37,510 nucleotides of DNA from Candidatus Dadabacteria bacterium (GTDB lineage: Bacteria; Desulfobacterota_D; UBA1144; Nemesobacterales; JADFKM01), in contig JADFKM010000012.1 of assembly GCA_022564935.1 (NCBI GenBank), positions 1-37,510 of the forward strand, read 5' to 3'. The translations under genes and the position numbers were made by a program. The notes under the pieces are model-generated. The model searched no databases. It had not been told where the DNA came from and saw nothing but the letters and a program-made list of their open reading frames with translations. Below are positions 27,386-34,813 of the stretch, one piece after another. Position 1 is the stretch's first letter. Every line of letters begins with the position of its first letter.

Positions 27386-28336
27386 TTACTCAACATTGCT
27401 AAACAATCCCGTGCTCAAATACCTCTCTCCGGTATCACAGAAAATCGTAACCACCTGCTTGTCTGAGTCAAGCCTTTCGGCCAGCCTTAATGCCGCCAAG
27501 CACGCCGCCCCGGAAGATATACCTACAAACAGGCCCTCCTTTCTCGCAAGAAGCCTCGTGAACGACTTTGCCTCTTCTCCCGAAACTTTATGCACTTCAT
27601 CATATATTGATGTATCCAATATCTCCGGAACGAAACCGGCTCCTATGCCCTGTATATCATGTACATGGGCCCCTTCACCCGAAAGAACAGCCGATTCAGC
27701 AGGCTCGACGGCCGTGATGTAGATATGTGGAAATCGGCTTTTCAAAACCTCTCCCACCCCCATTATTGTGCCTCCGGTGCCCACGCCGACGACCAATCCG
27801 TGTATCTCTCCGGGAACCTGTGAGAGTATTTCAGGCCCCGTCGTAGCCCTGTGTATTGCCGGGTTTGCAGGGTTGCTGAACTGTTGAGGCATAAATGCCC
27901 CGGGGTTAGCTTGAACCAATTCTTCGGCTTTGCGTACCGCTCCACCCATTTTTTGCTCCGCGGGCGTGAGCACAACCTCAGCTCCGTAAGCCGTAAGAAG
28001 CATCCTTCTTTCAATGCTCATATCGTCCGGCATTGTAAGTATCAACCTGTATCCCTTTACCGCGCACACAAGAGCAAGACCCAGTCCTGTGTTCCCGCTG
28101 GTCGGCTCGACAATTATATTCCTCCCAGGCTTAATCAGTCCTTTTTCTTCGGCACTCAATATCATGCTCAGGCATATTCTATCCTTGACGCTTCCGCCGG
28201 GGTTAAGGTACTCAAGCTTTGCCCACACCGTGGCCACACCCGAGGGTATAACCCTTCTGAGATGTATGACGGGGGTACAACCAATCTGTTCCAGAATGTT
28301 ATCCGAAACCAAGCCGCTCATCTCATGTATTTTCAT
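27386..28336 (-). CDS. cysK: Cysteine synthase (O-acetylserine sulfhydrylase)
   Basis: A 316-residue fold-type II PLP enzyme. NPGGSVKDRI carries the PLP lysine, EPTSGNTGLGLA binds substrate, and GVGTGGTIMGVGEVLK holds the phosphate-binding glycine loop. The last step, making cysteine from O-acetylserine and sulfide, is the likely reaction; cystathionine beta-synthase-type activity cannot be excluded. I chose the ATG at 28334-28336 (MKIHEMSGLVSDNILEQIG); a frame open to 28426 adds a non-family segment. No Shine-Dalgarno sequence is visible before any of the starts. Confidence 0.92.
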   Translation of the reverse strand: MKIHEMSGLVSDNILEQIGCTPVIHLRRVIPSGVATVWAKLEYLNPGGSVKDRICLSMILSAEEKGLIKPGRNIIVEPTSGNTGLGLALVCAVKGYRLILTMPDDMSIERRMLLTAYGAEVVLTPAEQKMGGAVRKAEELVQANPGAFMPQQFSNPANPAIHRATTGPEILSQVPGEIHGLVVGVGTGGTIMGVGEVLKSRFPHIYITAVEPAESAVLSGEGAHVHDIQGIGAGFVPEILDTSIYDEVHKVSGEEAKSFTRLLARKEGLFVGISSGAACLAALRLAERLDSDKQVVTIFCDTGERYLSTGLFSNVE

Positions 28337-28440
28337 AACGTGTTGGTGGAGGCAAACAGAAACGCTTCGTTGAAATACACTTCCACTATTGAGAATAATA
28401 TTAATGCCAATTGTTACACGGAACAACTAGGAAGTGTTTG

Positions 28441-28656
28441 TCATTTATTTTCATTCAATAAAAGCACGAGCACATCCATAAAGCTATCTTTGTCTTTTGC
28501 CAAAAGGGTCCTCAGGACGGGCCGCAAATCTTCCCACAAAAGACCGGACTTTCTAATCTCATTTTTCAGTTTTAGAAGCACAGCCTTTAATTCCTGGTTG
28601 CCAACCGTCCTAATGTAGCCCTCAATTGTATCAATATCTTTATTTTCACTACCCAT
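28441..28656 (-). CDS. Small helical protein of unknown function
   Basis: A 71-residue protein from ATG 28654-28656, charged and helical, beginning MGSENKDIDTIEGYIRTVG and ending FMDVLVLLLNENK. The frame continues upstream to 28767, but that segment overlaps the PBP1A start and looks non-coding. It is upstream of, and on the same strand as, the cysteine synthase gene. I do not recognise the family. Confidence 0.5.
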   Translation of the reverse strand: MGSENKDIDTIEGYIRTVGNQELKAVLLKLKNEIRKSGLLWEDLRPVLRTLLAKDKDSFMDVLVLLLNENK

Positions 28657-28772
28657 AGCATAACTATAACAAACAAAATGTAGTATTATTATTAGGTATA
28701 TATTCGAGGGGTTGATAAACGCCTTGAGATTAGAACAATAACAATGTAAATTTGAGTTCTGAGACATTTTTA

Positions 28773-31424
28773 ATGGGAAAGAAGGTTAAGAAAAAAAGAA
28801 GATTCTTATTAATTAAAGTACTGATAAACTTTGCGGCTATATCTATCCTGCTGGGCGCTTTAGCCCTTTATGTGTCCTACCAGTACTTTTCAAAAGACCT
28901 CCCGGACTTCAGAGTAATCAGAGAGTATCAGCCCGCTTTAGTCACCGAGGTGTACTCATCCGATGGAACCCTAATCGCCGAGTTCTACTCGGAGAGGAGG
29001 AAACTCATCGAATATGAGCATATTCCCGACCATGTACGAAACGCTTTCATAGCGATTGAGGACAAAAGGTTCTTCACACACAAGGGGTTTGACCCAAAAC
29101 GGATTGTGGCTGTCTTTTTGCAAAACCTTAAGGAAGGAGAAATTGTTGGAGGCGCAAGCACAATTACGCAACAGGTGGTTAAAAACCTTATTTTTTCCCC
29201 CGAGAGAAAATACTCCAGGAAGATAAAAGAAGCGATTCTTTCATATAGAATGGAGAAAAACCTTTCTAAAACAGAGATTTTATTCATATACCTGAACCAC
29301 ATTTTCTTTGGTGAAAATTGCTACGGCATCGAGGCTGCAAGCAAAAACTATTTTGGCAAGTCCTCCACAGACCTCAATATTGCAGAGGCGGCCATGCTTG
29401 CCGCCATACCTAAAGCCCCTAGACACTACTCACCCAGATTGAACTTTAAAAGGGCTAAGTCCAGACAGGAGATAATACTCAGAGAAATGCTGCGAGATGG
29501 CTTTATCACAAAAGCGGAGAGGGATAAAGCCAAAAACTACAAGATAAAGTTAGCCCCTAAAAAAAATATCAATGCAGAAGTCGCCCCTTACTTCACCGAA
29601 GCAATCCGGCAGTACCTGGAGAACAAGTTTGGAACAAGGGCTTTTTTGAACGGCGGATTTAAAGTATTTACAACTCTGGATATCGATTTGAGCCTTGCCG
29701 CACAGTGGGCGCTTAGGAGAAGGATTCTGGAGCTCGAAGCCCGTCATGGAAGGGAAATTGTTAAGGATTGGCTTAGCTCAGCTAAGTCCATCAAAGCATT
29801 TTTAAACAGGCAAAAAACGGGCTCCCTCGAAGTAGGTCGCTCTTACGACGGGGTTGTTCTAAAAGTGGAGCCTGCAACAGATAACTCCGGTAACAAAAAA
29901 CAGAAAAATAACCGCAAAACTAAACAATATCTCTACACCGTCACCGTTGGGGTAGGGGACCAAACCGCAAAACTAAAAATTGCCCTCAGCTCCCCGCTCG
30001 GCTCTCCGGTACCCGGTCTTAATAACCACTTGTCTAAAAAATTCGCACCCGCTGACGGTTATAAAGGATGGAGCCTGCAATCGTTCATCCCGAAGCGCGG
30101 AGACGTAATCAGCGTAAATATTCGCTCCAAGAGCGAAGATTTCTTCATAGCCGAGCCGGGTTTCCTCCCTCAAACCCAGGGCGCCGTGATAGCTATGGAC
30201 CTGAGCGGTCATATCATAGCGATGGTCGGCGGGCTGGACTACAAAAAATCACAATTCAACCGCGCCGTGCAGGCAAAAAGACAACCGGGCTCCTCATTCA
30301 AGCCCATTTATTATGCCGCAGCATTAGATAAAGGATATACAGAGACCACTATAGTGTATGACATTCCTGTGGTAATCGACGAGTGGATCCCTAGAAATTA
30401 CGACGATAATTTGTTAGGGGCAATAACGTTGAGAAAAGCTCTAGCAAAATCCAGAAACCTGGCCAGCATAAGAGTAATTATGGATATTGACCCCGAATAC
30501 GCCGTAACATATGCCAAAAAATTTAATTTCACTTCGCTGCTGAATCCATTTCCCTCTCTGGCCCTCGGAGGCTCCGAGGTGACACTGATCGAAATGGTTA
30601 CTGCATACAACGTGTTTGCTACCGGAGGGAATGTGGTCGAACCTAAAATGACCATCCGCATATACGACAGGGACAACAAGCTGATTGAAGACAACGATAT
30701 GGGCGAGCTGATCTCTCAGAAAGAAGCCGAAAAGGCCGAAAGAGAGAGAAAACGCCAGGTTATACTCAACCAGATTGCCACAGAGAAGGGGATCAAGCTA
30801 AAATCCAAAGACGAGATTCTAATTGAAACGGACCTGAGCTTTGCAACATTAAATCTAACCGCTAAGTACATGTCCAAGAAAATGCCCGTGTATTTAACCC
30901 CCGATGAGTATATAGCTCTCCTGAAATCAAACCCAAAACATGAAATGGGCAAGGACCCTGGAACACCGGCAATAAATAGCGAAACCGCCTACATAATGAC
31001 GGACATGCTCAAGGCGGTTGTGAATGAGGGAACGGCCCGTAGGGCACGCATACTTAACTCTTTGGCCCCTATAGTGGGAAAAACCGGAACTACAAACGAT
31101 TTCACCGACGCATGGTTCATTGGTTATAGCCCTAGCATAATATCGGGCGTCTGGATTGGAAGGGACAATCACACCTCCATCGGAAAGAAAGAGCCGGGCA
31201 GCAAGGCTGCGCTGCCGGTTTGGATAGACTTTATGAAAGAAGCTCTAAAACAGTACCAGAAAGGCGATTTCAAAGTGCCCGACGGGATTCAGTTTATCAA
31301 CACTCCGTTTGGATTCATCCCGTATAAAACAGGCTCGATGTTCAATGAAGAGGATATCAAATATCTTGAAAGCCATTACTACTCGCCCTCTGGAAGCGAA
31401 ATAGACTTCTTAATTCGTCGTTAA
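28773..31424 (+). CDS. mrcA: Class A penicillin-binding protein (PBP1A type)
   Basis: A bifunctional peptidoglycan synthase of 883 residues from ATG 28773 (a TTG at 28752 would add seven). A basic cytoplasmic stub and one membrane helix precede the GT51 domain: EDKRFFTHKGFDP and GASTITQQVVKNL. An OB-like insert precedes the transpeptidase domain: PGSSFKP with the acyl-enzyme Ser near residue 506, SRN, and KTGTTNDFTDAWFIGY near 770. Between SRN and KTG lies a Lys/Glu-rich insertion of about 80 residues starting EAEKAERERKRQ. The gene is divergent from the small unknown gene and cysK. Confidence 0.94.
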   Translation: MGKKVKKKRRFLLIKVLINFAAISILLGALALYVSYQYFSKDLPDFRVIREYQPALVTEVYSSDGTLIAEFYSERRKLIEYEHIPDHVRNAFIAIEDKRFFTHKGFDPKRIVAVFLQNLKEGEIVGGASTITQQVVKNLIFSPERKYSRKIKEAILSYRMEKNLSKTEILFIYLNHIFFGENCYGIEAASKNYFGKSSTDLNIAEAAMLAAIPKAPRHYSPRLNFKRAKSRQEIILREMLRDGFITKAERDKAKNYKIKLAPKKNINAEVAPYFTEAIRQYLENKFGTRAFLNGGFKVFTTLDIDLSLAAQWALRRRILELEARHGREIVKDWLSSAKSIKAFLNRQKTGSLEVGRSYDGVVLKVEPATDNSGNKKQKNNRKTKQYLYTVTVGVGDQTAKLKIALSSPLGSPVPGLNNHLSKKFAPADGYKGWSLQSFIPKRGDVISVNIRSKSEDFFIAEPGFLPQTQGAVIAMDLSGHIIAMVGGLDYKKSQFNRAVQAKRQPGSSFKPIYYAAALDKGYTETTIVYDIPVVIDEWIPRNYDDNLLGAITLRKALAKSRNLASIRVIMDIDPEYAVTYAKKFNFTSLLNPFPSLALGGSEVTLIEMVTAYNVFATGGNVVEPKMTIRIYDRDNKLIEDNDMGELISQKEAEKAERERKRQVILNQIATEKGIKLKSKDEILIETDLSFATLNLTAKYMSKKMPVYLTPDEYIALLKSNPKHEMGKDPGTPAINSETAYIMTDMLKAVVNEGTARRARILNSLAPIVGKTGTTNDFTDAWFIGYSPSIISGVWIGRDNHTSIGKKEPGSKAALPVWIDFMKEALKQYQKGDFKVPDGIQFINTPFGFIPYKTGSMFNEEDIKYLESHYYSPSGSEIDFLIRR

Positions 31425-31447
31425 TACATTAAATACGGCTTCTCGAA

Positions 31448-31972
31448 TCACTCGACTATCACATAACCCTTCAGCGCTCCGTATTTTTTGATGCCCACCC
31501 CGCGGACGTTCATAAGCTCTTCAACCGAGCCGAACACAACTGCGGATTCCCTGTACCGAACTATTCTTTCGGCAAGCACAGGCCCGATTCCGGGCAGGGC
31601 GTCAAGCTCCGTGATCGAAGCGCTGTTAATATCGATCGGTATGCCCAGGGCCATCTTCTTAGGAGCGCTCATTGAGCTCACTCGATGAACGCCATCCATC
31701 AAAACAGTAATTTTATCTCCGGCCTTCACATCAATAGAAGCTAGGGAATTTTGTACATTGCCCGCCAAGTTATGGGCAGTAGTGGGATCAACAGTAATAG
31801 GGTAGGTCTTCACACCCTCAAGCTCAATGTATAAATGCTCTCCGGGCTTGTACTCTCCGGGTTTATCATACAGGATATCCAGCCAATTCGTCAGATAGAC
31901 ACCGAGACACATCAGAGCGATGTAAAGAACTGATAAGCCGATATTTTTTTCATATCTGTCGATAGATTTCAT
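31448..31972 (-). CDS. comEA: ComEA-family membrane-anchored DNA-binding protein
   Basis: A 174-residue protein. One N-terminal membrane helix (about 12-30) is followed by a SLBB-like region (residues 45-105, ELEGVKTYPITVD onward) and a C-terminal pair of helix-hairpin-helix motifs: DINSASITELDALPGIGPVLAERIV and FGSVEELMNVRGVGIKKYGAL. ComEA binds incoming DNA in natural transformation, but this domain pair also occurs in proteins of unknown role. No other competence genes lie nearby. Confidence 0.87.
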   Translation of the reverse strand: MKSIDRYEKNIGLSVLYIALMCLGVYLTNWLDILYDKPGEYKPGEHLYIELEGVKTYPITVDPTTAHNLAGNVQNSLASIDVKAGDKITVLMDGVHRVSSMSAPKKMALGIPIDINSASITELDALPGIGPVLAERIVRYRESAVVFGSVEELMNVRGVGIKKYGALKGYVIVE

Positions 31973-31993
31973 TTGAGCAAATGTGAAGATGTA

Positions 31994-32785
31994 TTAAAAA
32001 AGACCCCTTAGCGCCCCCCCGTCTACCTGAATCGTAGTTCCCGTGATATAGCTTGCTCTTTCCGATGAGAGGAACACCACCAGGTCTGCAAGCTCCTTAG
32101 GGCTGCCAAGCCTCCCAACGGGTATGTCGCTCTCCCAAGATTTAATAACGTCTTGCACTTCGGTTTTAGCTCGCTTTGCCCTTTCCTCTGCCAGATGGAT
32201 TATCCTGTTAGTCATAATCCGGCCCGGACACACGTTATTTACTAGAATATTGTAAGGAGCGTATTCATTAGAAAGGGTTTTTGCAAATCCTATTACTCCG
32301 GCCCTCGAAGTGTTGGAAAGTATCAGGCCGTCAATGGGCTGCTTAACGGCAATAGAAGTTATATTCACGATTCTGCCCCATTTCTGCTCTTTCATATAAG
32401 GGAGGACGAGTCTGGTTAGGTTTATGGTGCTTAACAGGTTTAATTTGATGGCATCGTTCCATTGATCCTGGGAAAAATCTTCAAAAACACCGAAGGGCGG
32501 GCCGCCGGAGTTGTTTACCAAAACGTGTACGGCAGAGTATCGCTCAACCGTAAGGTTAATCACTTCATTAATATCATCTTCTTGGGTTACGTCGGCTGCT
32601 ATGGGTAGAACGTCTGTATCAAATTTTTCATTTATCTCCTTTGCTGCGGCCGTTATGTCCTCATGGCTGCGAGAGAAAATGGTGAGCCTTGCGCCTTCTT
32701 CGGCCAGTCCCAGAGCTACGGCTTTGCCGAGTCCCTTACTGGAGGCGGCAACTACAGCAACCTTGTTTTCGAGTCCGAGGTGCAT
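31994..32785 (-). CDS. SDR oxidoreductase lacking the canonical Tyr-Lys pair
   Basis: A 263-residue Rossmann protein with the SDR cofactor motif ASSKGLGKAVALG, NNSGGPP in place of NNAG, and the catalytic-type Ser144 in ITSIAVKQP. At the positions of Tyr and Lys of the YxxxK motif it has Ser157 and Arg161 (LSNTSRAG). The C-terminal GTTIQVDGGALRG is typical of FabG-like members. Annotation pipelines would probably call it a 3-oxoacyl-ACP reductase; the altered active site makes that doubtful. It follows the FmdB-type gene on the same strand. Confidence 0.88.
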   Translation of the reverse strand: MHLGLENKVAVVAASSKGLGKAVALGLAEEGARLTIFSRSHEDITAAAKEINEKFDTDVLPIAADVTQEDDINEVINLTVERYSAVHVLVNNSGGPPFGVFEDFSQDQWNDAIKLNLLSTINLTRLVLPYMKEQKWGRIVNITSIAVKQPIDGLILSNTSRAGVIGFAKTLSNEYAPYNILVNNVCPGRIMTNRIIHLAEERAKRAKTEVQDVIKSWESDIPVGRLGSPKELADLVVFLSSERASYITGTTIQVDGGALRGLF

Positions 32786-32858
32786 TAATCGAACACCAGA
32801 TTTTTACTTTAAAGGACAATTACAATGGATACGAATATATCAGTTGTTACTGTTTAAT

Positions 32859-33158
32859 TTAATTAGAGGATTTATTCATAGCTGCATTGGTATCCTTTAC
32901 TATATCACTATGGGTCTTTTGAGGATCTGGTTTTTCATCTTTTTTCTTCTTGTTTTTATCCATTGGTGTGCTGGGTTTCTTTGCATAATCCGATTTATAC
33001 CAGCCGTTACCCTTAAGATGAAATGATGAAAGCGATATTAGAAGCTTTAAGGTATCTTCATTGCACATATCGCAAGTTTTTAGAGGTTCTTCATTGAAAC
33101 CCTGAAGAGCTTCTACAAAGTTGCCACAATTTTGACATTCATACTCATAAATAGGCAA
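32859..33158 (-). CDS. FmdB-family zinc ribbon protein
   Basis: About 99 residues from the TTG at 33156-33158, which yields the canonical opening MPIYEYECQNCG. The ribbon is CQNC followed by CDMC 21 residues later. A GWYKSDY segment and a Lys/Asp-rich tail (DKNKKKKDEKPDPQ) follow. FmdB-type proteins were first named as putative regulators of amidase and formamidase genes; their biochemical role is unknown. GGAG lies ten bases upstream, and a good promoter lies 45 bases further. A frame open to 33215 gives a longer, unlikely N-terminus. Confidence 0.85.
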   Translation of the reverse strand: MPIYEYECQNCGNFVEALQGFNEEPLKTCDMCNEDTLKLLISLSSFHLKGNGWYKSDYAKKPSTPMDKNKKKKDEKPDPQKTHSDIVKDTNAAMNKSSN

Positions 33159-33203
33159 TGCTCTTTCACTCCATATCACGTATGAGATAAAATAATTTGT
33201 TTT

Positions 33204-33231
33204 AATATAATACATATCTTTCGATATTCAA
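33204..33231 (-). promoter_or_regulatory. Promoter of the FmdB-type gene
   Basis: On the minus strand TTGAAT (33226-33231) and TATATT (33204-33209) are 16 bases apart in AT-rich DNA. Confidence 0.5.
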
Positions 33232-33478
33232 GTAATTATATCAAATGGATAGGTTGAGAGATCGGACAAATGTTAACTGTGGAATTCCCTGAAGCTTGCT
33301 ACAGGGTTACTTTATAGGAGAAAAATTAGCAGTATGTATAAGTGGGGAAAGCAACAGGAGTTCAAAGAGGATTTCACTGTGTATGGCAGATTCACTATCA
33401 CATAGTGTTTCTGGTGAAATACACGAAGCCGTTACTAGACGATTTGTGGTAATGAAGATAATAAAAGGGACTGTATTT
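33232..33478. other. Non-coding stretch left of the dif-like sites
   Basis: I see no supportable gene here. A 64-codon frame at 33296-33490 has no family features, and a 23-codon frame starting ATGTATAAG has a GGAG upstream but resembles nothing. The base composition is intermediate. It may be debris of an earlier insertion. Confidence 0.4.
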
Positions 33479-33485
33479 AATGATT

Positions 33486-33513
33486 ATTAACTCTAATAGA
33501 ACTTATGTAAACT
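33486..33513 (+). other. dif-like XerC/XerD site 1
   Basis: Arm ATTAACTCTAA, centre TAGAAC, arm TTATGTAAACT, in 11-6-11 layout. The last arm is identical to that of the main dif-like site at 33576. The XerC-side arm is a poor match, so function is uncertain. Confidence 0.5.
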
Positions 33514-33529
33514 AAAATTAAAAATGATT

Positions 33530-33557
33530 ATTAACTCTAACGTATCTTATGTAAACT
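33530..33557 (+). other. dif-like XerC/XerD site 2
   Basis: Arm ATTAACTCTAA, centre CGTATC, arm TTATGTAAACT. The centre differs from that of the main site (TGTATC) by one base. It is oriented opposite to the main site 18 bases to its right, so the two make a 16-bp inverted repeat (33542-33557 with 33576-33591). Confidence 0.55.
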
Positions 33558-33575
33558 AAAATTAAAAGCGTTACT

Positions 33576-33603
33576 AGTTTACATAAGATACATTATCGGA
33601 CGT
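33576..33603 (-). other. dif: dif-like site / attL of the inserted element
   Basis: Read on the minus strand: XerC-side arm ACGTCCGATAA, centre TGTATC, XerD-side arm TTATGTAAACT. The XerD arm is identical to that of B. subtilis dif as I recall it, and 9 of 11 to the E. coli arm; the centre is 5 of 6 to E. coli TGTATA. The XerC arm matches the B. subtilis arm at 8 of 11. The XerC arm and centre are repeated at 36160-36176 on the far side of a GC-rich insert, so this copy would be the left junction. Confidence 0.75.
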
Positions 33604-33974
33604 TGCCAGAACAACAGAGGCTTCGCTTCATGAATGGAGAAAGTAATCCCAATATACACCCCCTGCAGGAGCTGTCAAATTATTCCTGCCCTCACTGCTC
33701 CGAAACACTTACAATCGTCTGGAGCTTCAAGAAAAAAGACATTTCAGTTCAAAAGTTCAAGTGTGACGCATGTTTACTCTTCTGGTTTTACGAGAGCCTT
33801 AATACTCCGTTCTGGCACGCGTCTATGCTCTCCCGCCCGTTTCGCGAGGAACATCTTGTTGTGAAATGCTCGTGCGGTGAGCAACAACACTTCGTCCGAT
33901 CTACCTTGGCAATCGACCGAATATCGGCTCGGAAATGTTACATTTGCGAGAGCTGCAAAACGCTACATTCATAA
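33603..33974 (+). CDS. Zinc-ribbon protein, element gene 1
   Basis: A 123-residue frame with four cysteine knuckles: SCPHC and KCDAC make one zinc ribbon (about residues 28-58), and KCSCGEQ with CYICESC a second (about 87-118). There is no enzymatic motif. The TTG start at 33603 lies inside the repeat shared by both element ends; an ATG at 33630 (MNGESNPNIHP) is the alternative. It is the first gene inside the left end. An AGGGTTTTAAAAGCCCT near-palindrome follows the stop and may end transcription. The family is unrecognised. Confidence 0.55.
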   Translation: MPEQQRLRFMNGESNPNIHPLQELSNYSCPHCSETLTIVWSFKKKDISVQKFKCDACLLFWFYESLNTPFWHASMLSRPFREEHLVVKCSCGEQQHFVRSTLAIDRISARKCYICESCKTLHS

Positions 33975-34054
33975 TAAAGGGTTTTAAAAGCCCTCTTAAT
34001 ATAGCCGTAGTATATAAAGCGCTGTACGGGTCAGGGGGGTTTCAAGGGGGGAAA

Positions 34055-34091
34055 GGGTGTTCAAAAACACCCCATTAACAGCATATCCACA
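34055..34091 (+). other. Hairpin plus DnaA-box-like sequence
   Basis: GGGTGTT-CAAA-AACACCC (34055-34072) is a perfect 7-bp stem. Eleven bases on lies ATATCCACA (34083-34091), an 8 of 9 match to the DnaA box TTATCCACA. Together with the preceding G-runs this could be a replication origin of the excised circle. The evidence is motif-level only. Confidence 0.3.
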
Positions 34092-34130
34092 GCTTTTCCC
34101 CAGTTCTATCAACAACCCACACCGCAGCTC

Positions 34131-34627
34131 CTAAAACAAAACAAAGGCGCCACCGTCCGGCACTTTCCTAAATGACGCCTCGTGAGAGGCATACTTCGAG
34201 CCATAATCGTTCCCCAGTGGTTTGCCGGCGGTGCCCAAAATGTACTCCGGCTCCGGCTGCCGGCGCCCTGAGCGCTCGCTCCCCACCGCTCGCTTGTCGC
34301 CGGCCTTTTTATCGGCTCTGCCTCCTCCGCCTGCGCGCTGACGCCCCCACATCTCGTTATCTCTCTCCGATTGTGTGGGGGCTGCTTGCCCGCCGCCGCC
34401 TCGGCGGGGGGCTTCGCTCCTTGACGTCGCTGGCCCCTTGCCGCACTCGGCTCCAGCCCCCACCCTCCCGTCCCATGTTTCTGGTGTACTCATAAATCTC
34501 TTCAATCGGCGGGGTACGAAACGACATCTGAAATCCGCTTCGCTCAGCGTCTGCGCTTCCCCCAACCCCTCAGCTGCCCGTTTCGCATCCCCGCACGATC
34601 GACACTTCCCTCGAGGCGTGATTTTTT
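34131..34627. other. GC-rich stretch without a convincing gene
   Basis: Frames of 107 and 184 codons exist on the two strands, but both are low-complexity (Arg, Pro, Gly, Ala) with no domain pattern. The DNA holds several short palindromes, for example GCCTC-GTGA-GAGGC (34177-34190), a 5-bp stem with a GNRA-type loop. A structured RNA is possible; I cannot assign a class. Confidence 0.4.
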
Positions 34628-34734
34628 GACTCGGGGCGAGGGGCTTTTCAACCAAAGAATATTCGTTTTTCGATTCGGGGCGCAAGGGCTAAACGTCCGT
34701 AAAATATTCGTTTTCGATTCGGGGCGCAAGGGCT
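34628..34734 (+). repeat. Three short direct repeats
   Basis: GATTCGGGGCGCAAGGGCT occurs at 34672-34690 and 34716-34734, each preceded by ATATTCGTTTT. A diverged third copy, GACTCGGGGCGAGGGGCT, is at 34628-34645. The spacing is about 44 bases, like the period of the AT-rich repeat outside the element. Confidence 0.8.
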
Positions 34735-34744
34735 TCACGTCAAG

Positions 34745-34762
34745 CAGGTCGTTGTCGACCTG
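34745..34762 (+). repeat. Perfect hairpin CAGGTCG-TTGT-CGACCTG
   Basis: A 7-bp perfect stem with a 4-base loop lies just after the three direct repeats and about 50 bases before the end of element gene 2. It is followed by a G-rich run, then TTTTTTATT at 34783-34791. It could terminate transcription coming from the left. Confidence 0.45.
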
Positions 34763-34813
34763 GGGTTTGGGGCAGGCACGCTTTTTTATTCCGAAATTAC
34801 GTTATTAAGCGCC

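Larger units (their letters stand above)
33479..33567. repeat. 44-bp tandem repeat, two copies
   Basis: Two copies (from 33479 and from 33523) share AATGATTATTAACTCTAA, then six differing bases (TAGAAC versus CGTATC), then TTATGTAAACTAAAATTAAA. The variable hexamer sits exactly where the central region of a dif site would be. Confidence 0.85.

Noticed and set aside
33296-33490. 64-codon plus-strand frame left of the dif-like sites
   Set aside because: It has no ribosome binding site at its start, no family resemblance, and its end runs into the tandem repeat.
33540-33592. CRISPR or transposon terminal inverted repeat
   Set aside because: There are only two tandem units and one inverted partner. 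The partner does not recur in inverted form at the right end, and there is no transposase. The repeats at the two ends of the insert are direct.
33479-33605. Integron attC site
   Set aside because: The long inverted repeat and cassette-like insert suggested an integron, but no sequence fits the paired RYYYAAC and GTTRRRY boxes, and no integron integrase is present. The 11-6-11 dif layout explains the sequence better.
34131-34685. 184-codon minus-strand frame and the 107-codon plus-strand frame over the same DNA
   Set aside because: High G+C keeps stop codons rare. The translations are Arg/Gly/Pro-rich without domain pattern, ribosome binding site or conserved cysteines.
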